From: Alistipes sp. Marseille-P5061
GTDB lineage: Bacteria; Bacteroidota; Bacteroidia; Bacteroidales; Rikenellaceae
Length of the DNA stretch: 64,000 bases
Direction of reading: 5' to 3'
NCBI RefSeq assembly: GCF_900290115.1
Contig: NZ_LT985750.1
Span: forward strand, 192,658 to 256,657
Shown here: piece after piece, positions 56,707 to 64,000 of the stretch
Layout: every line of letters starts with the position of its first letter
Position numbering within the stretch: position 1 is the stretch's first letter
Position numbers and translations under genes: made by a program
The notes under the pieces: model-generated
What the model was told of the DNA's origin: nothing
Databases searched by the model: none
The model's input: only the letters and a program-made list of their open reading frames with translations

Positions 56707-57807
56707 ATGTCCCGCCCGCTCAAATACCTGACAGCAGCCCTTCTGTGGGCAGCAGTCGCCGGATACGTCATCTGGTCGGCCGCGGCGGCGCACCGCCAGC
56801 GCGTCGCGCGCGAGGTGACGCGGCTGGTGGTCGACGTGCGCGACAGCACCTCGCAGGGCCATCTGGTCTCGACGGCGCAGGTCCGCTCGTGGATTGGCCG
56901 CAGCGGCCTGAAGACCGTCGGCGCGAAGGTCGGCGAGGTGGACCTACGCGGCATCGAGCGGCTGATTGCCGACAACGGCTTCGTGAGCCGCGTCGACGCC
57001 TACGTCCGCTACGACGGAACGCTGCACGTCGACATCCGCCAGCGGCGCCCGCTGCTGCGGATTCTGACCGACGGCTGGAACTCCTACGTCACGCAGGAGG
57101 GCTTCGCCTTCGCCGCGCCGCGCTCCTCGTCGCTCTACGTGCCGGTGGTGACGGGCAGCTACCGCCCGCCCTTCCCCGCCTCCTATTCGGGACCGGTGCG
57201 CGACTATGTCGACGGCCGCATCGAGGAGATTGACCGCCGCATCGAGGAGCTCGAGCGCGAGAAGTACCCCTACTTCCGCCGCGAGCTGCAGAACGACGAG
57301 AACATCCGCGCGCTGCGCCGCAAGCGCATCAAGCGGCGCTGGTGGCGCTTCGAGAGCGAAAAGGAGTTCGAAGAGCGGGTCGAGAAGCTGCGCAGCCACA
57401 AGGCCGATTTGCGGCGCAGCTACCGCTACGAGGCACGCCTTGTGCAGGAGGGGATTGAGGCCGTTGCGGCACGTCAGGAGGCCGAGCGCCGCAAACAAAA
57501 AAAGTTGGAGAAAAGCTACGAAGATTTCACGAAACTCCTTACCTTTGTAGAGTTCCTCGAAGAGGATGATTTCTGGAGGTCGGAGGTGGTTCAGATTGTG
57601 GCCCACACGGCCCCCAGCGGCGCATTGGAGGTGGAGCTCATCCCGCGCAGCGGCCGCTTTCGGATTCTCTTCGGGCGCATCGAGCGGGTCGACGAGAAGT
57701 TCGACCTGCTTGCGGATTTCTACCGCCGCGGACTGGGCCGGCTCGGTTGGGACGAGTTCGCAACGGTGAGTGTCCAGTACAGGGGTCGCGTGGTCTGCCG
57801 GAAGTAG
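56707..57807 (+). CDS. ftsQ: Cell division protein FtsQ with coiled-coil insert
   Basis: A 366-residue FtsQ/DivIB protein, a scaffold of the divisome: N-terminal transmembrane helix (about 5-28, YLTAALLWAAVAGYVIWSAAA), POTRA-like region (about 32-115, STAQVRSWIGRSGLKTVGAKVGEVDLRGIERLIADNGFVSRVDAYVR), beta domain starting near 120. About 110 highly charged residues (163-272, rich in Arg/Glu/Lys) interrupt the beta domain and should form a coiled coil, which most FtsQ proteins lack. After it comes KLLTFVEFLEEDDFWRSEVVQI. Lies between murC and ftsA. Confidence 0.88.
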   Translation: MSRPLKYLTAALLWAAVAGYVIWSAAAAHRQRVAREVTRLVVDVRDSTSQGHLVSTAQVRSWIGRSGLKTVGAKVGEVDLRGIERLIADNGFVSRVDAYVRYDGTLHVDIRQRRPLLRILTDGWNSYVTQEGFAFAAPRSSSLYVPVVTGSYRPPFPASYSGPVRDYVDGRIEEIDRRIEELEREKYPYFRRELQNDENIRALRRKRIKRRWWRFESEKEFEERVEKLRSHKADLRRSYRYEARLVQEGIEAVAARQEAERRKQKKLEKSYEDFTKLLTFVEFLEEDDFWRSEVVQIVAHTAPSGALEVELIPRSGRFRILFGRIERVDEKFDLLADFYRRGLGRLGWDEFATVSVQYRGRVVCRK

Positions 57808-57843
57808 CGGCCGGCGACGCGCTCCGCACATGAGGGAGATAAC

Positions 57844-57851
57844 TATATTTG
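57844..57851 (+). promoter_or_regulatory. Possible -7 box of ftsA
   Basis: TATATTTG lies only 11 bases before the GTG start of ftsA, so a transcript from it would have a very short leader. Confidence 0.5.
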
Positions 57852-57862
57852 GATAAATAAAC

Positions 57863-59395
57863 GTGGAAAGGAAGAGTTATACGGTCGCTGTCGATTTGGG
57901 TACGTCGAACGTCGTGGTCACCGTCGGCAGCCGCAATGCCGAAGGCGCGCTCGACGTGGAGTGCGTCGTGTCGAAACCCGTCGAAGGGGTCAGGGCCGGT
58001 AAAATCGAGAATATCGAACTGGTGAGCAATGCCATCCGCGAGGCGGTCTCGGAGGTCGAGGCGCGCCTGGGGCTCCGCATCAGCGAAGCCTATGCGGGCC
58101 TCTCGGGCGACTTCGTGCGCTGTGCGCGCCATACGGACCACGTCTTTGTCCTCGACCCCCAGAACGGCGTCTGCCAGCGCGACGTCGAGGCGCTCTTCGA
58201 CCGCATGCGCAACGTCCAGGCGCCCGACGACGAGACCATCATGGAGCGTGTGCCCCAGAACTACGTGGTCGACGACAACCAGGAGGTGAAGAACCCCGTG
58301 GGGTCGTTCGGACGCAAGCTCTCGTCGACGTTCAACTTCATCCTCTGCCTGAAGACCCCCATGCAGCGGCTCGACATGGCGCTCAAGCGTCTGGGCATCC
58401 GCATGGCGGGTGTCTTCTCCAATGCGCTGGTCACCCCCGAAGCGGTGCTCACCCCCGAGGAGAAGGAGGAGGGCGTGGCGGTGGTCGACGTGGGCGGCGG
58501 CGTGACCGATGTGACGGTCTACTACCACAACGTGGTGCGCTACATCGCTTGCATCCCGATGGGTGCTACGGCCATCAACCGCGACATCCGGACGATGGGT
58601 GTCCCCGAGCGGCTGGTCGAGAGCCTCAAGCTGCGCTACGGCTCGGCGGTGGCCGAACTGGCGCCCGAAGACAAGCTCGTCCGCGTGAACGGCCGCACGG
58701 CCCGCGACGCGAAGGATATTCTGCTGCGCAACCTGGCTACGGTCATCGAGGCGCGCGCTACCGATATTGCTGAGTTCGTTGCCCAGGAAATCAAGGACTC
58801 GGGTTATGCCGACCGCCTGGCCTGCGGCATCGTCCTGACGGGCGGTTCGGCCCGGCTCAAGGACCTCGACGAGCTCTTCCGCCGCGTCACGCGGATGGAT
58901 GTGCGCGTCGCGCTGCCCGAGGCGGGCATCACCGCCGAATCGAAGGAGCATGTGGCCGACCCGGCCTTCTCGACGGCCGTGGGCATTCTGCTCAAGGGCT
59001 CCCAGACGGGCGCCTGCGCCGTGGTCGAGATGCCGGCGTCGTACCGCACCGCACCGCAGCCTCAGCCTCAGCCCGCAGCCTCTTCCGAAGCGGCGGCGCC
59101 CCGCACCGAGCCCTCGGCCCGGCAGCCGCTGCGCACCATGCCGCGGCCGCAGCCGGCGCCGCAGCCCCAGGTGCCCCACGCCGAGCCGCATCCCTACCAT
59201 GCGCCGCAGTCTGCATCGCACTCCGTTGCGGCGGAGCCTGCACCGGCCGAGACCGAGCCGCAGCAGCCCCGTTACGACGAGGAGGAGCCGCAGCAGGAAC
59301 CCCGTCGCCGCCGCGGCGGTCTGGGCTCGCTGCTGCAGGGAGCGCTCAAGAAAATCAACGAGAGCTTCGGCGGCCCCGAGGACGAGGATATCTGA
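57863..59395 (+). CDS. ftsA: Cell division protein FtsA
   Basis: A 510-residue actin-like protein that tethers FtsZ to the membrane. VAVDLGTSNVVVTVG (phosphate 1), GRKLSSTFNFIL, VAVVDVGGGVTDVTVYYHNVVRYI (phosphate 2), VLTGGSARLKDLDELF (adenosine). Residues about 395-480 are a long Pro/Gln/Ala-rich linker, ending in basic RRRR and the amphipathic membrane-targeting helix GLGSLLQGALKKINESFG (about 486-503). The start codon is GTG at 57863, giving an N-terminus like family members. It precedes ftsZ by 344 bases. Confidence 0.95.
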   Translation: MERKSYTVAVDLGTSNVVVTVGSRNAEGALDVECVVSKPVEGVRAGKIENIELVSNAIREAVSEVEARLGLRISEAYAGLSGDFVRCARHTDHVFVLDPQNGVCQRDVEALFDRMRNVQAPDDETIMERVPQNYVVDDNQEVKNPVGSFGRKLSSTFNFILCLKTPMQRLDMALKRLGIRMAGVFSNALVTPEAVLTPEEKEEGVAVVDVGGGVTDVTVYYHNVVRYIACIPMGATAINRDIRTMGVPERLVESLKLRYGSAVAELAPEDKLVRVNGRTARDAKDILLRNLATVIEARATDIAEFVAQEIKDSGYADRLACGIVLTGGSARLKDLDELFRRVTRMDVRVALPEAGITAESKEHVADPAFSTAVGILLKGSQTGACAVVEMPASYRTAPQPQPQPAASSEAAAPRTEPSARQPLRTMPRPQPAPQPQVPHAEPHPYHAPQSASHSVAAEPAPAETEPQQPRYDEEEPQQEPRRRRGGLGSLLQGALKKINESFGGPEDEDI

Positions 59396-59490
59396 CGCCC
59401 GCGTGCGGAGGGTACCGGCGTGGATAAGACGATGTGACCGGAGCGTGTCGGGTGAGCCGCAGAGAGGGTGGTGCCTGAGCGCGGGAGCCG

Positions 59491-59644
59491 GGAGCGACGA
59501 AGCCGGGAAGCATCCGGGGAAGTGCAGTGTAGATAAGGCGGCGGAGCCGGAGTGCGTCCGGAGACCACAGGTAAGGCGGAAGCCGGGGAGTGACGCAGCC
59601 GGGGAGCATCCGGGGAAGCGCAGAGTAGATAAGGCGGCGGAACC
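59491..59644. repeat. Direct repeat of about 57 bp, spaced 96 bp
   Basis: agcatccggggaag is at 59509 and again at 59605 (96 bases apart); the similarity extends over about 57 bases, including agataaggcggcgga. A more diverged copy starts near 59419. It lies in the 344-base spacer between ftsA and ftsZ, which holds no gene. Confidence 0.65.
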
Positions 59645-59739
59645 GGGCCGGAGGCCTGAAGCAAGAGAGAGTTGGACGGCTGTGCCGCGAAGGCGTGCGG
59701 CTGTCGAGTTTTTGACCAAAGAGAGAGTTACGAAACGAT

Positions 59740-61065
59740 ATGACTGACGATTTGATGTCCGAAATCAAGGCTACGAGGACGGACGGCTCGATAATCATGG
59801 TGGTGGGCGTCGGCGGTGCCGGCGGCAATGCCGTGAATCACATGTGGAACCTGGGTATCAAGGGTGTCGACTTCATGGTCTGCAACACGGACCAGCAGGC
59901 GCTCGACAAGAGCCCCGTGGAGAAGAAAATCCGCCTCGGCAGCGAGGGCCTCGGCGCCGGCAACGACCCCGAGAACGGCCGCAAGGCTGCCGTCGAGACG
60001 CTGCCCGAAATCAAGCAGTACCTCGAGGAGTCGGGCACGCGGATGATTTTCATCACCGCCGGCATGGGCGGCGGCACCGGTACGGGCGCCTCGCCCGTCA
60101 TCGCCAAGCTGACCAAGGAGATGGGGCTGCTCACGGTGGCCATCGTCACCTCGCCGCTGGCCGTCGAGGGGCGCATCCGCTACGACCAGGCCTACCGCGG
60201 CATCGAGGAGCTGCGCCGCAACGTCGACTCGCTGCTGATTATCAACAACGAGAACATCCTCGAAATCTACGGACGCCTCTCGCTCAAGCAGGCCTTCGGC
60301 AAGGCCGACGACATCCTGGCCTCGGCCGCCAAGGGCATCGCCGAAATCATCACGGTCGAGAGCGACCTGGTGAACGTCGACTTCGCCGATGTCTCGAAAG
60401 TGATGCGCGACAGCGGCCGCGCCCACATGAGCGTCGCCACGGCCGAGGGCGAGAACCGCGCCGAGGCGGTGGCCGAAGCGTCGCTGCGCTCGCCGCTGCT
60501 CGACCACAACCTCATCTCGGGTGCGAAGAACATCCTGCTCAACATCTCGGTGGCCAATGCCGAGGAGCTCATGTACGAGGAGGTGGTTCGGATTCTGGAG
60601 TACATCCAGATGCACGCCACGGTGGAGGACCAGGACGGCACGGTCCACAACGCCAACATCATCTGGGGAACGAGCGAGAAGCCGCAGCTGGGCAACGCCA
60701 TCGAGCTGGTGGTGGTCGCCACGGGCTTCGACAACGACGACGAGGAGCACGGCATGTCGCCCGTGCCGCCCCGCCGCACGGCGCAGACGCTGCGCGAGAA
60801 GCAGGCGGCCGAATCGGAGCTCATCCCCATCAAGCCGGCCGCGGCGGCTGCCGAGACGCAGCGCGTGCATCCCGAGCAGGTGGTGCTGGGGGCCAAGTCG
60901 ACTCGTTACAGCAACATCGATGCGCTGCTGAGCCGCCCCGCCTACCAGACCCGCAACTCGAAGTTCGTCGTCCAGGTCTCGGGCGGCCGCAAGGAGGTGC
61001 TGCGCGACGATGCGTCGGAGAACGCACACCGCCAGGAGCCGCACGGCGGGTCGCTCTTCGACTGA
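59740..61065 (+). CDS. ftsZ: Cell division protein FtsZ
   Basis: A 441-residue tubulin-like GTPase that forms the division ring. GVGGAGGNAVNHMW, tubulin signature GGGTGTGASPVIA, T7 loop region NVDFADV, and N-terminal nucleotide contacts are typical. The C-terminal conserved peptide resembles SRPAYQTRNSKF (about 392-403), followed by a further tail to SLFD. The ATG at 59740 is used; ATG at 59755 is possible. The last core gene of the division cluster. Confidence 0.97.
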   Translation: MTDDLMSEIKATRTDGSIIMVVGVGGAGGNAVNHMWNLGIKGVDFMVCNTDQQALDKSPVEKKIRLGSEGLGAGNDPENGRKAAVETLPEIKQYLEESGTRMIFITAGMGGGTGTGASPVIAKLTKEMGLLTVAIVTSPLAVEGRIRYDQAYRGIEELRRNVDSLLIINNENILEIYGRLSLKQAFGKADDILASAAKGIAEIITVESDLVNVDFADVSKVMRDSGRAHMSVATAEGENRAEAVAEASLRSPLLDHNLISGAKNILLNISVANAEELMYEEVVRILEYIQMHATVEDQDGTVHNANIIWGTSEKPQLGNAIELVVVATGFDNDDEEHGMSPVPPRRTAQTLREKQAAESELIPIKPAAAAAETQRVHPEQVVLGAKSTRYSNIDALLSRPAYQTRNSKFVVQVSGGRKEVLRDDASENAHRQEPHGGSLFD

Positions 61066-61134
61066 GCCACCGATGGGGGAGGCGCCCTCCATGTGCGGAG
61101 GCCCCTTCCGATGTCATACTAACACACGCAAACT

Positions 61135-62408
<1,274 letters not shown>

Positions 62409-62412
<4 letters not shown>

Positions 62413-63143
62413 CGACTCCCTCCGGCGCGAGGCCCCATCCGGCCATGACCTCCTCTTCTGACGCTACGCCCGCGCCCGTCAAGACAACCTCCTCCGACGC
62501 GGCGATGCCTTCCGATACGACAGCCTCTTCTGCAGCGGCACCCTCTTCTGCAGCGGCACCCCATTCAGCCGTTGCTCCCGGGAAGCTCTTGCTCTCCGAG
62601 CCGCTTGCGGCGGCCGAGACCGACCTCTGGACTACGGAGGAGGAGCGCGCCGAGGCGGCCCGCTTCGGCTCCGCGCGGCGCCGGAGCGAATACCTCACCT
62701 GGCGGACGCTGGTGCGCCGCGAGCTGGGACGCGACGCCGTGATTGGCTACAACGGGGTGGGGGCTCCGGTGGTCACCTCGCCCGAGGGGTACTTCATCGG
62801 GGTGTCGCACTGCCGTGAGCGGGTTGCCGTCTGCATCTCGCGGCAGCGGTGTGCCGTCGACATCGAGTCGGTGTCGCGTAACTTCGGCGCGGCGCTTGCC
62901 CGCTGCATGACCCCCCGGGAGCGGACGCTCTCGACGGACGAACGGCTCGGTGCGGCGCTCTGGTGCGCCAAGGAGGCGCTCTACAAGTATGCCGGGCGAC
63001 GCGAACTGGAGCTGCAGCGCGACGTGCAGGTGCTCGGGGTCGACTTTGAAGCGGGGCGTATCGTAGGGCGCATCTGCGGCGGAGAGCCGCTCGAGCTGCA
63101 GCTGCGCTGCATCGACGACTGCGTGGTTGTCTGGCGCTGCTGA
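62409..63143 (+). CDS. 4'-phosphopantetheinyl transferase family protein
   Basis: A 244-residue PPTase. Catalytic VDIES (V150-S154; D151, E153) and WCAKEALYKYAGRREL (W185, K188, E189) bind Mg-CoA and the carrier protein. Residues 1-56 are a Ser/Ala/Thr/Pro-rich repeat (encoded partly by a tandem 18-base unit tcttctgcagcggcaccc), not conserved and probably disordered; starts at 62445 or 62508 would shorten it. The stop-start overlap with gldE supports a coupled operon. Likely activates acyl or peptidyl carrier proteins. Confidence 0.87.
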
Positions 63144-63180
63144 GGCGCTCTTCCCGGACATTTTTCGGGGTTCACACCAT

Positions 63181-63270
63181 TTCTATTCCTCTCTTCCCTT
63201 TTCTATTCTCCGTACTTTTCCGTACTTTTCCGTACTTCTCTGTTCTTCTCTGTTCTTCTCTGTTTCGCTC
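63181..63270. repeat. 10-bp phased pyrimidine tandem repeat
   Basis: From 63211 to 63240, cgtacttttc repeats three times (last cgtacttctc); from 63241 to 63270, tgttcttctc repeats twice, then tgtttcgctc. The preceding 30 bases share the same 10-base phase more loosely. 63144-63592 is otherwise pyrimidine-rich spacer with no gene. Confidence 0.7.
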
Positions 63271-63592
63271 CGCTCTGTCTTCCGCTTTGTCTTCCCTCCC
63301 TGTTCCACTCTTTCTCTCCTGTTCTTCCCCCGTCTCCCCCCCCAGTAGCTTTACACCTCCCTTGTGTGACGGGCAGTTCCCTTTTTGCGGCTGTTTCCGG
63401 GGTCGTTTTTTTGGCTACCCCTCATTTCCGTCCCCTCCCCTCTTCTCTTTCTTTGCCGGCTCCATTGTTGTATGTATCTGTAATTTAATCTGTAAATGTT
63501 TTTCGAGCCGCGTAGCCTTTCAAGGTTTGTACCCGATTGCAGTTAGTTTATTCAAAAAATTTAGATATTTAATAAATATTTTGAATAAAATT

Positions 63593-63624
63593 CTTGCACA
63601 TTTCCTTTCCTTGCATTACTTTTG
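63593..63624 (+). promoter_or_regulatory. Promoter of the 25-aa peptide gene
   Basis: CTTG (63593-63596) and TACTTTTG (63617-63624) with 20 bases between, in a locally AT-rich island. Confidence 0.75.
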
Positions 63625-63680
63625 CACCCGTCATAAATGATAAAATATTTTAAGAATTAATTAAAATTATTTAGTTAGTT

Positions 63681-63758
63681 ATGAGAGCAAGGATTAATCA
63701 GTGGGTACGCACCGCTTTGATTATGTTGGGTGAGAGCATTCGTCTGCGCGAGATGTAA
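63681..63758 (+). CDS. 25-residue peptide of unknown function
   Basis: ATG-AGA-GCA... to TAA encodes 25 residues beginning MRARINQWVRTALIMLGESI and ending RLREM. A basic N-terminus, a hydrophobic mid-part (ALIML) and an amphipathic, helix-like end. It is the only frame in a self-contained, AT-rich transcription unit: a promoter 56 bases upstream, an AT-rich 5' leader, and an intrinsic terminator 40 bases downstream. No family recognised with certainty. Could be a small membrane or regulatory peptide, or a leader peptide for a gene beyond the window. Confidence 0.6.
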   Translation: MRARINQWVRTALIMLGESIRLREM

Positions 63759-63799
63759 TCGCCTGTTTTTTACTGAAAAATTACTGACAAATGAATAGG

Positions 63800-63825
63800 T
63801 CCGGCTCGCAGAGCCGGATTTTTTT
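63800..63825 (+). terminator. Intrinsic terminator of the peptide gene
   Basis: TCCGGCTC (63800-63807) pairs perfectly with GAGCCGGA (63811-63818), followed by seven T. Confidence 0.9.
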
Positions 63826-64000
63826 GTGCCCGGCGGTGCGGTTGAATCCTGCGCCGGCGGGGTGGTCCGAGGGTTGGGACGGTGTGGGGTCGGTGTTCGG
63901 CGGCAGGGGAGTGTCTTGAATGGAGCGGGCGAGTTGCGACGGGGAGTTGGAGCGTAGGGGCCCGGCGGCGAGGTGAGGCAGTGCCCGGCGTCGGTGGGGT
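63826..64000. other. GC-rich end of window
   Basis: Low-complexity G-rich sequence (gcggggtgg-like phrases). No gene seen; the next gene lies outside the window. Confidence 0.4.

Noticed and set aside
63681..63758. Trp-attenuator leader peptide
   Set aside because: Only one Trp and no run of any one amino acid; the terminator follows but no alternative pairing is obvious.

Overview
The window looks like a chromosome segment from a GC-rich member of the Bacteroidota, most like Alistipes/Rikenellaceae (a human-gut type). The evidence: many genes are preceded by the Bacteroidota -7 promoter element TAnnTTTG, in a few cases with a -33 TTTG exactly 19 bases upstream. Shine-Dalgarno sequences are mostly absent. 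The gene set includes GldE, a WbqC protein, a radical-SAM-associated lipoprotein, DUF4988-like and SIMPL proteins and an IspG with the extra domain. The species is inferred, not shown. No rRNA, tRNA or CRISPR was seen.

Layout. 1-11.8 kb: a small membrane protein, a U32 (TrhP-like) protein, a polyprenyl synthetase, a ROK sugar kinase, two envelope proteins of unknown role, recG, an orphan radical-SAM-associated lipoprotein and ispG. 12.1-13.3 kb: a complete AT-rich IS30-family insertion sequence with matched inverted repeats, landed just upstream of a wbqC-like gene. 13.8-19.6 kb: a GH2 family protein that appears to lack catalytic glutamates, a 1011-residue surface lipoprotein, and a divergent small XRE regulator separated from it by a consensus promoter and a perfect 16-bp palindrome. 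19.9-23.2 kb: a compact operon (CvpA family, rsgA, trmH, class III aminotransferase). 23.5-27.5 kb: glpK-glpF, a DUF1349 protein and a LuxR-type regulator. 28.1-31.0 kb: a cobalamin riboswitch followed by nrdD-nrdG. 31.4-37.0 kb: a beta-propeller lipoprotein, trmD, an FkbM methyltransferase and, embedded in the same minus-strand operon, a lower-GC two-gene cassette (EcoRI-type adenine methyltransferase plus a DUF262-HNH nuclease) downstream of an MBL-fold hydrolase. 37.4-46.9 kb: mainly RNA-modification and metabolism genes (rlmD, SIMPL, cdd, RluA family, dtd), a secreted NUC1-type nuclease lipoprotein, a TIGR01212 radical SAM protein and a YitT family membrane protein. 47.1-63.1 kb: priA, comF-like, dnaB, yifB, then a cell-wall/division cluster murG-murC-ftsQ-ftsA-ftsZ, gldE and a phosphopantetheinyl transferase. 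63.6-63.8 kb: an isolated AT-rich transcription unit for a 25-residue peptide.

How the parts work together. The right third joins replication (priA, dnaB) to peptidoglycan precursor synthesis and the divisome. The riboswitch implies that the B12-independent ribonucleotide reductase is made when cobalamin is short. glpK-glpF import and phosphorylate glycerol. The methyltransferase/DUF262-HNH pair is the best candidate for an uncharacterised defence (restriction-modification-like) system. A pervasive oddity is that most spacers between genes hold short, locus-specific degenerate tandem repeats with different periods (10, 17, 19, 21, 29, 34, 44 bp and a 96-bp spaced pair), and similar low-complexity sequence appears inside priA and at the start of the phosphopantetheinyl transferase gene. 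Long open frames opposite the real genes are a by-product of high GC and were not annotated.
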